64,000 nucleotides of DNA from Aphelocoma coerulescens (taxonomy: Eukaryota; Chordata; Aves; Passeriformes; Corvidae), in assembly GCF_041296385.1 (NCBI RefSeq), contig NC_091023.1, positions 22,906,924-22,970,923 of the forward strand, read 5' to 3'. Under the pieces are notes generated by a model. That model did not search any database and had not been told where the DNA came from. It was given only the letters and a program-made list of their open reading frames with translations. Positions 44,080 through 55,270 of the stretch are shown piece by piece. Position 1 is the first letter of the stretch. Each line of letters starts with the position of its first letter. Both the position numbers and the translations under genes were made by a program.

Positions 44080-44645
44080 TCAAAAGTTGCAGCAGAAACT
44101 CATGCTGCTACTTGCCTCCCCATTACTTTGCATAAAATTGTTGTGCATTCTAAGTAGTAGCAGGCTGGGCCTCTTGACCTCACAAGAAGAGTTGTTACTA
44201 TACATTTAACAAAAACAAGGTATTATGTATTAGCCTACACGTTTTGCAATAGCTCCAGCAATCTAGTAACTACAGTCCAATTTAAACCGTGCCTGGAGGC
44301 AACAAAAATTGCACAAAATGGCAGCTAATTTATAGAAGGGAGAGAGGAAATATTTGGGGGTCTATTCCTTCAAGCCATCTGATTCGTATTATTGACCCAT
44401 TTAGAAAACAGAAAGTGAGCAGAGACAAGTTTTTAAGGAGTTTGGTTTCACACAAATGACTTGCAATTGCAGCCCATTATTTTTATACCAAGACTTCATT
44501 AGTCATATCCCCGTCAAACCTGTGAGCAGTGTCAAATGTTTTCAGAAAACACACCAGGACAGGTATGGAACTCATCAGCCTGTGGCAAAGGTCGCTCTCA
44601 TTAAGGAGTCAAAAATGAAAACTTTCAGTGTCTCTAACACATTGC
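44080..44645. promoter_or_regulatory. Candidate conserved non-coding element
   Basis: Complex DNA with CCATTACTTTGCATAAAATTG near 44120 (POU-like TTTGCATA), CGTTTTGCAATAGC near 44240, ACAAAAATTGCACAAAATGG near 44302, GGCAGCTAATTTATAG near 44320, and ATTAGTCATATCCCCGTC near 44499. Texture is the only evidence. Confidence 0.28.
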
Positions 44646-44877
44646 ACAGACGTTCCTGCCCCCACTTCTGAAATGCGGGGCCGAGCGAGCACCTCCTGCT
44701 CCCCAGACATTCAAATAAGATCAAGATGACAGGGCAAGAAAATGAATAGGATTCTTAACTGGCTGTACTTTATAATATGGTACTGATTGGAAACAACCAG
44801 AAAGTTGTTTGCCATGTCTATAGTACCATTTCCTGAGGTTAAACATAACATCTGAAACGAAGCAATTAAGTCTTCTT

Positions 44878-44981
44878 AAAAGAAAAAAAAAAGAAAAAAA
44901 AAGGAAAGAAAAAAAAATTAAAAAAAAAGAAATGAAAAAAAGGAAAAGATGGGGTGGGGGAAAGAAGGAAAAAAGGGGAGG
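44878..44981 (+). repeat. About 100-nt near-pure purine tract
   Basis: Apart from TT at 44918-44919 and a few single T residues, this stretch is entirely A/G. It changes from A-rich (44878-44945) to G-rich (GGGGTGGGGG, AAAGAAGGAAAAAAGGGGAGG). Reverse frames read as Phe/Ser-rich stretches and are artefacts. It is a triplex-prone low-complexity tract. Confidence 0.8.
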
Positions 44982-46865
44982 ACGTGGGTCTGCGTGCTGC
45001 TGACTCGGCACGCCAGCCATGCTCCGATGAGCAAAAGAAATGTCTGTGCAAACTTCTTCCCACCTGGGAGGTTGGAGAGGAGACAGGAGAGCTGTGACAC
45101 CGGAGTTGTTCGGGGCTGGCTCTCAAGCTGTGCCGTGACAGATGTGTTTTGAGGAATTTTGAGGCGCGGAGATAAGAATAACAAAAAGCCATTCACTGAA
45201 GCACAGTTACACAGGCTTAGCACAAAGGGGTGAAGAGAAAATGTGTCAATACGCTCCTTATTTGTGGAAGGTTGGCCGTGTTTCTGCAGCACATTGCAGT
45301 CTGATCTGGGGGCTGTCACTAACAGCAGCAAGGGCTGCAGTCTTGCCCCTAAAAATTTATTCAGTGTCCTGGCAATGAAAAAGGATTCCCTTTAGCTGCT
45401 TCATTCTGGGACACAACAAAATCCTTCTGATGTAGAAAATGTTTGTAAGAACAAAAATCTTTGTAAGAACAACAACAACAACAATTTAAAAATAGTGTCC
45501 ATGGGGCTTTACGTAAGATGTCAGAAATACTTTTAGGAAGTTTTTTGTTTTTTGACTGCTCAGCTCATGTAGACTTGGATTTGTTTGTTGAGCTCTGAAC
45601 GGGTCCTTGGGCAGCCAAGGATGGGGTCTCCAAAATGCCTCAGTCTTGGCTTTTTCAATCTTGATATTCCCTAGTGGATTGCAACAGCCTTTGGTTATGG
45701 GTATAACGTTTGCTGTGTTCCCTGTAAAACCCGGATGAGAAACTTGATTTCTGTGGGTTAGTCAGTATTTGCAACATTAATTTGTGAAGATTTAAGTTCT
45801 ATATTGATTACTTGAAGGAAATAGTTGAAGTTGCAGGCTCTTTTATATGTAGGAAGATGCGTGTATGGATAGCTTAATAACTATTTGGAAATCTTGGTGT
45901 CTTGTCCCATGCACCAGAATTTGTGCAGTGTACTCATTCACCCTTGACTATATTTGCCTCCCCTGCTTCCTTGCCTGTTCATGCCTACGCATGTGTGCTT
46001 GAAATGCTGAAGTGCTTAAATGCCCTGCAGCCTGACAGCTGGGGGCACAAATTTTGGAAAAGCAGGGAGAAATAGCAGTGCTGCTGGGCAGGTTGTGGCT
46101 GTGTCTCTCTCATGTGGCCTCCTGGTAGTTCACCTGAAACTGCAGGTTGCTCCTTGAACATGGAAAATGGAGCTGATGTGATACACAAATAGGTTATAGC
46201 TGTCTTTGACCACTGTTATTGGAGTGTGCATGGGGTGAGCAGACTCCCTGAGCTGGCTCCTGTCTCCTTTGGTTGTGTGTAGTCCACTGGGAGGTCACGT
46301 GGAGGAAGAGGAAGGCTAAAATTTCTGAGGTCAATCATTCTACGGCTGTGGTCTCAGGCAAATCCGATTCTTAGTTGCTTGATTGCCCTCTTTGCAAAGC
46401 AAGATGAGTTCGACCCTCTTTGTGAGCATTGGGAGCTCTCCTGGATGGAACTGCTGGTGGACAGAGTGCTGCTGTCAGGGTGAGTGAGAAATGCTGATGC
46501 TCATCACTGATAAGCAGCCCTTTGGCTGGACCCACTTAATAAAAAGAGATTTCTGACACTTATTACCTACCCTGGGCTCACACCATGGAGCTTTCCCCGG
46601 TCCCAAGCGTGAGACACATGGGGTTATGAACCTCCCTCTGCTGAGCAAGTGTGTCTGTCTGCAGAGATCAGGGCTGGGCTTTACAGGGGTGTCCGTGCCC
46701 TCACCTGCCAGCCCCCGGTCAGCCCCTGACCAGAGGCACATCCTGAGTGCCAGCCCTGTGATTGATGCACTTGGCCGAGAACTTCCCTCCTGCCCGCTCA
46801 GGAAACAGGAGGGCTGGGGAGATAGCGCTCGCCTTTCTTTCACAGTCCCTGCTTCCGAACTCTAA
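44982..46865. other. Gene-free interval with a small tandem repeat
   Basis: TTTGTAAGAACAA occurs at 45442-45454 and again at 45460-45472. The second copy runs into (CAA)5 at 45470-45484. No gene is recognised. Frames at 46475-46865 overlap on both strands without domains. Confidence 0.45.
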
Positions 46866-47485
46866 TCACCTTCTGCTGTGGGAAAAGAGATGAGATGCTG
46901 CCTAAAAAACAGATCATTGTCCGCCTCCTAGATTAATGCAGAGAAAGCAGTATTGTCTGCTGAATGGATAAACCTTCCTCCTGTCACTCAAAACCTAAAT
47001 TCAACGCTACTTCATTTCTAAGAGGCTTATCTTCCTTGAATAGACCCTTGCAGCTCAAGTAAGAGGCGATGTAATGAAGCGTGTTTTTTTCTTAAGTGAG
47101 AAACCTGCTGCAAAGAAGGGGTGAAGCCTGTGCAGCTGTTCTAAAGGGCCTTTGCAGACTCTCGAAATACTTGTCATTTATCTGGTCTTGCCTGACAGCA
47201 AATGAGAGAAGATCAAGTTCAAAATCTGCCGGCGTGGCTTTCAGGGCTTCTTCATCTGTTAATTAAATAATGGTCATTAGTGCACAATGCCCCCCGATAA
47301 GGGCGGATATGATGCCGAGATGGAAATATGGGTTTGGGGGTTATGAATAAGCAGATGGTCCCCAGGAATTTTGCTGCTTTGACCCCCTCAGCGATGCCTC
47401 GGTATGTGGCTGGAGGAACTGACAGTGAAACAGGTGGCATTAGGCAGAAAAATAAATTCATAGAAGCATGCTGAAATCATTGTAG
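46866..47485. promoter_or_regulatory. Candidate conserved non-coding element cluster
   Basis: Complex sequence with retained CpGs: TTGTCCGCCTCCTAGATTAATGC near 46917, TTCAACGCTACTTC near 47000, GAGGCGATGTAATGAAGCG near 47063, CTGTTAATTAAATAATGG near 47256 and CCCCCCGATAAGGGCGG near 47289. A 69-codon minus-strand frame (47252-47461) covers the right part and has no domain. AAAACAGATCATTGTCCG includes a SOX-like ATTGT. Confidence 0.32.
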
Positions 47486-47685
47486 AATCCACTCCTTTTA
47501 TGTGGGGCAGCGATTAATTCAGTGATTTCCCACAAACCAGCCTGTATTTGGAAAATCACCCACACCACTATTGCCACAAATAATGTCCTGTTTGCTTTCC
47601 TGGAGCCTGCTGTACTAAAGACTTACACTTTTAATGTATTTTGGGAAATGTACTCTCTAAATTAAGATTGGTTGCTCAACATCAG

Positions 47686-47740
47686 AGGGCCAAATCCTGA
47701 GGTGTTTACTCAACTTCTGATCGGTCAAAACTTACTCTGC
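47686..47740. mobile_element. Palindromic repeat fragment
   Basis: GAGGGCCAAATCCTGAGGTG followed by TTTACTCAACTTCTGATCGG and TCAAAACTTACTC follows GGGCCAAATCCTCAGGTCCTTACTCAGGCAAAACTCCC of an old palindromic family. Only one arm is recognisable. Confidence 0.42.
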
Positions 47741-50559
47741 TATCAAAGAGCAGCTCTGAGGGCTGCTGAGATGGGATGTAAGATCTGTCTCTGAATAACT
47801 ACAGGTGATACAGGAATTTATTGTAGATGTGAGAGGTTAGTTCTTCTTTTTATGGTCAACATATGTTTAATTTTCACATGTTTGAAGTCAGATTTTACCT
47901 AAAAGCACTGATGTTGTGAATGCCTCTCTCTTTCATCACCAATAGCATGACCTTTCCAGTCTCACCATCACCATGTGGACTGTGGGCATCCAGTTTGTGT
48001 CTGCAGTTACAGGCCATGTCCTGAAAAATCCTTCCTTGGCTTTCTCAGACACTGAGGTGGATGTGGTTTTATTTCAGGTGTGACCATGTAGGAATTATGT
48101 GACACTGAGTTACCCAGAATTGTAGCTGATTTTTCCCGTGAGCTGCTGGTTTTCTTCCTGGGGTTATTTGATGGGACAAGGGAGGAGATGCAGCATGGTG
48201 CACCCAGTGGGGGCAATGCAGGCTCTGCTTGTGCCAGAGCTAAATGTGCCTGAATGTCCAGTCTGACTTGGACAGGAAAATAAAAATCTTTAGGAAAATA
48301 CTTGAGGAGATTGGCCATTGGCAGAGTGGTGGTCAGCTTGGGGGGATTTGGCAGGCCCCTGTACTAAGGAGAAGTGTAAAGCAGTTGGATGGTGATTTAA
48401 AGGGGATTTTAAGCAGTGTGGAAGAAAACTCAGAGCCTGGAGTGCAGACCCCTGTCATGGGATGGAGCATTTCTAATGCTGAAATGGGTGCTCAAAATCC
48501 CACAGGGCAGTCAGTGTCCCCAGGATGGGTCCCTGGTGTGGCATGGCATGGCCTGGACCAGTGTGGAGGCCAAAAACATTGAGAAGTGGGGAGTGGCTGG
48601 GAAAAACATGACAATGACAAACGTACAATAAATACGCTCGTGCAACAAATCTGTGCTAAAGCAAACATTATGCTTGTGACAGAAAACAATAAAAGTAAGG
48701 AAATTTGCAGTTAATGGTAAAACATACCATATGTCCACAAATGCCTCGGCACACCAGGGCACCTCTGTAACTGCTTTCTTGATGTCAAGGTGTTGAAGAC
48801 CAGATGGCAGGTTTCACCCCAAATTACAGATTCTCAGGCTGCTGCTATGTATTTTTGTCCTTGGTTGCCTTTTTCATCATGTCTGACCTATTCCCACCAT
48901 GTGCTGAGGTGAATGTTTCTGAATGGGCACGACCTGCAGTTCTGCTTGGCAAATGTTGTTTTTCAGGTACTTTGGAATGGGAAAACCTTGTGGATAGTGC
49001 CCTGAGTAGATCAGTCAACGCTATTGCTAAACGTCCTGTAGCACTAAAATATGGTACCTGGTCTGGGGGAGAAAATGTTGACATCACAAATCACAGGTTA
49101 TTCCTCCAGCCCTACATCCTGAGACGCTCTTGACAAATATAATGCTATATTTCTTGGATTAATAGGCATCAATAGCCAAATTCCCTGGACTATGGAAAAT
49201 TAACAAATGCTTTCATCTCTACTTTCATTACAGGGATTATTTATGGGGATGTTTTGGTAGTAGGTGCTGTTTGTTAACTGTTTAGGGAGCTGGCTGGAGG
49301 CTTTGTGTGTGCAGATACTGACCTTTTGCAGATTTTTTTCCCCTTAGCTGATGTCTTCGTCAGTAAGGAGACACCTGCATCCGTGCAACCCCGGCGAGCA
49401 GAGCAACACAGCACTTCAGTATTTCCCCTCCTTCACCAGCTGGATAGGACCCCTGATACAAAACCTGAGAAATGTGCCAAAAGCCTTCAAAGTTCAGGCC
49501 AGAGGTGTTTGTGCAAGATAAAAATGGGACAATATAGCATCCCTGGACAACTCATCCGTTTACACATGACACTCGTTGTAGTCTCTGATTAGCTTGTTAG
49601 TGAGGAGGCAGGAAGAAGTGCAATCAAGTTTTTATGATTCATCATTTCTGTTCCCTGTTTGGGAGACAATGTCAGTGCTCTTTGCCAATCATAGAAGGTG
49701 GCTTTCGAGTGCCTTAGGGAGATGCTTTTTTTAAAGATGCTCTCTGTGTTTCTGAAGGCTGAGCCACATTTCTAAATAATAGGGAAGTCCTGGAGTTTGT
49801 TTTGTGTTGTGGTTTTTTTTTTCTAATTGTATCTACTAACAATGCTTTTATGTTTGCTGCACGTAAACTAAAAGAAAACCTGCTGCCAGTTTGTCTGTAA
49901 TCCTGTTTTCACTCAGAAGAATTTATGCAGAAATAAATTAGAAATGGTACCTGGAATATTTTCCACAATACAAAAGGCAAATGTAAGTTTTATTAAGTTG
50001 AAAAGGATGCATTCTCTTCTCCTGACCTTGATTTTTTAGCTATATTCTCTATACCCCTGCTTTAGAAGTATTATTCTTCATCCCATCCAATTACCATTTC
50101 TATCAGCTCTTCTGAAAGATTATGCTTTTTGGGTGTTCTTCTGTAGATGTCTTTCCAGTGGCTTCACTTGATGAATGTGACAAGTTTTGTGTTTTCTCCC
50201 TCCCCTCATTGAATTGAAAAGTTTTTTGATAAATACAGGCCAATAAGTGCCCAAAGGCAGTGTTTCAATGGCTGCTAAATCTTTCAAGGTTAGGACTTAA
50301 CCTCCGTTCTCCCTAATTCAACTGCAACCTTCAGTCTGGAGCCAATCAAGAATATCAGATGATACTTAAACAATGAAGGATTTCTGATATTCAGGTACAG
50401 CCTCTGTTCAATAGGATTGCAAATTCTTTGTGTGAAGAAAGTCGGTTTTGCTCTAAAGTACTGTCACAAAAAGTGAAATTACCATTTGCTTGGAATGATG
50501 CCATTCATCATTGTCAGAATACTAAGCATTGTAAGTAGCTAGGCCTCTCCAAATTAATG
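47741..50559. other. Gene-free interval
   Basis: No gene or recognised repeat. T-run patches lie near 49812. GGCATGGCATGG lies near 48540. AT-rich stretches are at 49850-50130. Frames of up to 112 codons occur on both strands without domains. Confidence 0.4.
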
Positions 50560-50900
50560 CCTTGTTTTGCATCGGCTAAATTTCCCAAATCCTCGAGGAT
50601 GGGTCATACAAAACTCATCTCACCGTTTTAATTTATCAATCCAATATGAGTGCAGTGAAAGGGAGCTTCATTCGGTCTTAGCTCTTTTATTTACAGTCTA
50701 ATTCTAAAAGAAAAGGAAATAAGATATGAAAATAAGTTGGAAAATAAGATAAATCTCTCAGTGAAATCACAAGATCTACTCAGTCCTGTAGCAAACCCTC
50801 TATAATTCATTTGTAGGTCAGCTCAAGGGATTAGCCATGACGTATTTGGAAATTCATTTATTTTTATTTTATTTTGCTGTTTCTTATGCATAAGGGTAAT
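50560..50900. promoter_or_regulatory. Candidate conserved non-coding element
   Basis: TGTTTTGCATCGGCTAAATTTCCC near 50562, CCTCGAGGATGG near 50592, CACCGTTTTAATTTATCAATCC near 50621 and GCTTCATTCGGTCTTAGC near 50667 form complex AT-rich sequence with retained CpGs. It has homeodomain-like AATTTA and POU-like TTTGCAT words. Texture is the only evidence. Confidence 0.3.
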
Positions 50901-52189
50901 GCTGTCCCCAAGGCTTTTCAGGTAGCCCTCAAATCTTGACAACATTTGCTGTCTCTAAGGCCTAAGCCAAAATTAATTTTCAAATAAACAGCATAAAAAT
51001 GTATGGAGTTGTATAAATTTGAATACAAAATGCATTTGTTTTGCTTGCTCCTATCCACACATACATACTGTTGGCTCAGCCAAAAATCATAACATGACAT
51101 GGAAATTAACGGCCATGTGTACATCATGAAAGTCAAAAAAGTTTCTCAGTTTATTAGAAACACCACAGTGTGGGGTTGGTTTTTTTTTTCCCACCCACTT
51201 CTCCCTGATATGCTGTGCTGGGGAAGCACTGCATGTTAAATGTGCTTCTCTCTCTGGGTGCCTCCGAGCCTGTGCCTCTGCTCCTGGACCACTGTCTGCC
51301 TCCTGCATGGCACTCGGGATTTTGAGGGTGTGCCATCTCGAGAAGCATCGAGATGTTTGCAGTGAAAGTGAAATTAAAAGGGACTTGGTATCTCTTGAAA
51401 TTTGTTTTACCAGGGAAACAGTGAAAGTGAGAAAGGCGCTTGGACAGCCTGCAGCACAGGCTTGGAAGTGCCTCTGGTCCTGCAGCAAGCAGGAGAGTGG
51501 GTCTGGAGGGCTGCAAACAAGGCTTGAAGGAAAATCGCCAATTTTGGGCTGAACTGAAACAAAAAAACTCAACCAGAAGCCCACGCTGAGGGATTGTAGA
51601 AAAGCCGTGCAAACGTTTTGCTGGTGTTTAAATATGATATGGAGTCGAGTCTTCCATCAGGCTCCAGTGCATCCCGAGGCGTGCCAGGAGTTGCTCCTGC
51701 CTCAGGAGCCTGCAGCACCTGCGGGATCAGCCCTGTGGCAGCTAAAAATAACTCTGTGCTCTTAAATTAAAACAATGCCTCTTTTCGGCCTCATTCCACA
51801 AGGGGGCTGCAGGCACGCTGGAAGTTCAGCAGTTGGCAGGCTGGGAAGAACCTGGGAGAAAGGATGCCCATTCCATGTGGAGGTACCCAAGCACGGGCCA
51901 AATCTCGAGGGAGATGGTCCCTGAGGCAGAGCAGAGCCTATGCATGCCTTCTTCTGAAGGTGTGACAAGTGGCTCCCTGACGAGGTCACCTGGGGATGGT
52001 GGAAAGCAGGAGGAAAAGCCTTCAGGGGTGGGTTGGGGTGCAGAGCTGCATCATCACACTCCTGCTGCTCCTACCCCAAGGTTCTCCAAATTAATTGGGT
52101 TAGCAGAAATATCCTTTCACTTGTGCTTAATTAAGATAAGCACGGCTGTGTGAGATCTTACTGGTGCATTGCCTGAAACTTCGTATCTG
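50901..52189. other. Gene-free interval
   Basis: No gene or recognised repeat. Overlapping minus-strand frames at 51087-51612 (165 and 152 codons) and a plus frame at 51307-51552 share the same GC-richer DNA. None shows a domain. A T9 run with CCC lies at 51180. Confidence 0.4.
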
Positions 52190-52345
52190 GAGCAGTATCA
52201 GCTGACCAATAAAAAGTTGGTTAATTATTAATTTGCTAAAGATTATGTTTGGAAGGGTAGATCACCTTGAAATGTTGCTTTCTATTATCTTTCCCGGCCA
52301 GGCAATGAAAGATTTCAATTTAATGTGACATGACAAACTACGAAC
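52190..52345. promoter_or_regulatory. Candidate conserved non-coding element, short
   Basis: GCTGACCAATAAAAAGTTGG near 52200 (CCAAT box), GTTAATTATTAATTTGC near 52219, CCTTGAAATGTTGC near 52265 and TTTCAATTTAATGTGACATG near 52313 are packed into about 150 bases of complex DNA. It resembles a homeodomain-rich enhancer core. Confidence 0.3.
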
Positions 52346-54999
52346 AAGTGTGTTTTAGGCTTTGGTAGGTGAGGACACTGGGGTCCGGAGGGGTGCTGCC
52401 AGGGGCTGGTTTTTCCACACCATGCCTACCCAGGATCAGGTGTCAGCCTCCTGCCTGGCATGTTTTGTTTGTGTATAGATTGTCTGTTTAGCAAATAATT
52501 TATATCCTGGCTCATCATGGAGTAACTTTAGTACTGAGTGATCTTGCACATTTCAGTATTTTGAAGCTTTTCTTTTCAGCGATAGTAGCTCACCCTGCTG
52601 TGCACAGTACAGAGCCTTCTGTCCCAAAAGACATCAAAGTGCGCTTTATGGATTATTTTCCAACTTTATTTAACCCTCCACTGAAATGCTGTTATGCTGG
52701 ACTCTGGGGTAAAACACATGTGGACAAGTTCTCACCCTGCCTCTGCCCGCTCAGGGAGCGCTGCCCTTTCCCAGCCTGGAGCATGTCCTTGATGTGGATG
52801 GTGCAGCTCAGACCTTCCCACCTGGCTCTTCCCAGCTGCTGTTTGCAGGCGTGAATTTTCCCTCCAGGCTGAGTGAAAAAGCTGAGGCCAGTTGCTAAAT
52901 GGATGTTGCTCTTCCCATCCAGCACAAAAGAGCTGCCTCGTGGCCCTGGCTGGGGAGCAGCTGTGGGCTCTGAGCCAAGCTTGGTCTTGGCTGGAGATGG
53001 AACATCTCTTTCAGCTTTTGGTCTCCTTCCAGAATCTCCTGAGTTTGCTCATCCTCCATCACCTGGCAGATTTTGCCAACCAGGCTGCAGGAAATACAGG
53101 TGGAGAATTGTTCACCTGATGGCCAGAGCTCAGCCCTGGGTTAACAGGGAGTGGGAAGGGGAGCATGGACAGCAGTGGGGACCTGCTGCCATCCCTTGCA
53201 GGGATGTTCACTGCTCTTATCAGCCCAAATTGGCTTTAATGGTTAGAGGTCAGAAAGAAAGAAAGAAAGAAAGAAAAACAGAAGGAGAAAGATAGCTTTA
53301 CTTGCAAGTAAAAGATATTTGATAAAATGTGCTTAAGAAACTGTGGCAGTCAACATGAATGCTGCCATTCAGCACGTCTTAAGACTGGCAGGTGGATTTT
53401 AAAAATTAATTATCCCCCCAAATATCAAAGAAAAAAAGGAATTTGGTTTGTATGTGGCTCTAAAAGTGGAAAAACACAGATATTGCTTATTATCTTCTCT
53501 GTTTAGTGTATCTTTTATGATTTGACAAAAAAATCGCTGAGGTTTTTTTGTTTTGTTTTACGTACTTGGAATCTCCTCAAGTCAAAATCCCAGAGGAACA
53601 CAATGCCTTACTCTTAATATACACCAAATACAAATAGCTTTTTAATTCATAGCACTTCCTAATTGCTATTTTAGGCAGTGTTTGTAGAACAGCAGAGTAG
53701 AATACTGTGCTTCTGGTTGAAAACATGTTTTTGACATGTGAACTGTGTATCTTGCTGTCCCGAAACTCTGTCAAACCAGACACACCAATAATATGTTTAG
53801 CCCTGTAAACGTCTTTCCATTGTGCTCATTACCCTGTTATGGCAATTGCTTCTTAGGTGACTTTCATTCCCTGCCAAAGCGTAAAACACCCCGTGATGCA
53901 TGAAATGTGGGATTTGCATTCCCATTTGAAGCCTCAGATTCAAAAGTATGTTGGTGACTGGTTCCTCGAGGGCCTGTGTACGTCAGTGCAGGGTTCTGCA
54001 AGGCTTGGCAGAGTGGTGTCGGGGGGTAGTGGCAGTGTCGATCCTGTGGAAGTGTGGAGAAACAGTGGATTTTGGTTTATCTTTGGAAAAGGTGGCAATT
54101 GGTTTCCCTGGATGTGGCTGGCTGAGAACTTGCACCAGCTCTTTGCTTTAGCTAAGCAGGGCACATGGTTAAATTAGAGTGCTTCCCTCCTAGCTCCCTT
54201 AGCTCCCTCCCTTTTGCACTCCTGGAGAGCAAAACCCCTTTGCCTTGTCTCCCTGCTGATGTGCCACTGAAGGGATGTGGCTTTGGCACCATTCCTGTGT
54301 CCCCATGCTGGGGCTGGTACCTCCCCTGTGCTCCTGCTCTCCCCAGGCTAAGGCAGGAAGTCTCTTCTGTTGGCTTCAGCAAGGTGCATGGTTTTCTCTC
54401 CTTTTCTCCAACTCCCCTACAATCCCTTTACCCTGTGGTATTTCTACTTCATATTGATAAAGGAAAAGGGTTGTGTAGTCCTATACATGTATCTTAAGTG
54501 ACTCCACACATTTTATGTTATCGTTGGGAAGTCAGAACTGTTTCAATGCTTTGGTTAAATCTATTGTTTGGACTCTTACACAAAGTTTTCTGTAAACTCT
54601 TCCTGTTCATACCAGGTGAGGATCTGGCTCCTTTTTTTGCTTTCAGTTTGGCGCTGCTGCCAGCTCTAAACTCCATTTGCTGTTTCTGCTAGGAGAGGAG
54701 CAGCAGGGGAAGGAAACTTTGAGGAAAAACTCCAACTTCTACATTTATGAGAGTGATTTTAATAACTTTGGGATACCCATGCTAATCCTTTAACAGGAAG
54801 GGGGTTTGAGAACTGACCCAACCTCCTTTCCTTTCATTCGGTCCCGAAACACCTGCAACTCTCAGCAGAGTAATCTATGAATCACTGTGTCTGTCGTCTA
54901 CTTATTGTCTTGTCTAGTGCACTCCACAGTGGAACTAATCAACAGCCCTGAATGAAGCATTGCTCCTGAGCTGAATTCCTTAAAGCTCCTGAAGTATTC
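52346..54999. other. Gene-free interval with a GAAA microsatellite
   Basis: GAAA is repeated six times at 53253-53276. The GC-richer part 52680-53220 gives overlapping short frames. A 140-codon plus frame (52873-53295) ends in Lys/Glu runs created by the microsatellite. No gene or interspersed repeat is recognised. Confidence 0.45.
53253..53278 (+). repeat. (GAAA)6 microsatellite
   Basis: Six perfect GAAA units followed by AA, in a purine-rich tail ending GAAGGAGAAAGATAG. Probably polymorphic. Confidence 0.9.
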
Positions 55000-55270
55000 A
55001 GCAAGGAGGAGAAATCTTTTAGTATGATTTGCTCCACATTCCAAATTCATTTATAGAAAGAGAATAGATGATTAACAACGGGTCGAGAGACACAGATTTA
55101 GCACTGCTTTGCCCTGACCTGCCCCGAGTTACTCCTTCCACTTCCCAGGCTGCTCTAATAAGATGGGCTCAAGGATTGGGATGGCAAAAGCTGCTTGAAT
55201 CCCCTGCACCCAGCCGTCTTAATTTGGTTTATTTGCCTTAATGAAGAAATCTGGTTCCTTAATCACAGGT
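55000..55270. promoter_or_regulatory. Weak candidate conserved non-coding element
   Basis: TTAGTATGATTTGCTCC, GATTAACAACGGGTCGAGAG near 55070, CCGTCTTAATTTGG near 55212 and CCTTAATGAAGAAATC near 55235 sit in repeat-free sequence with several CpGs. Texture is the only evidence. Confidence 0.22.

Noticed and set aside
44721..45331. Phe-rich minus-strand frames (99-137 codons) suggestive of membrane proteins
   Set aside because: The hydrophobic runs are translations of the A/G-rich tract at 44878-44981.
52873..53295. 140-codon plus frame with a charged C-terminus
   Set aside because: The charged end is encoded by the GAAA microsatellite and the rest shows no domain.
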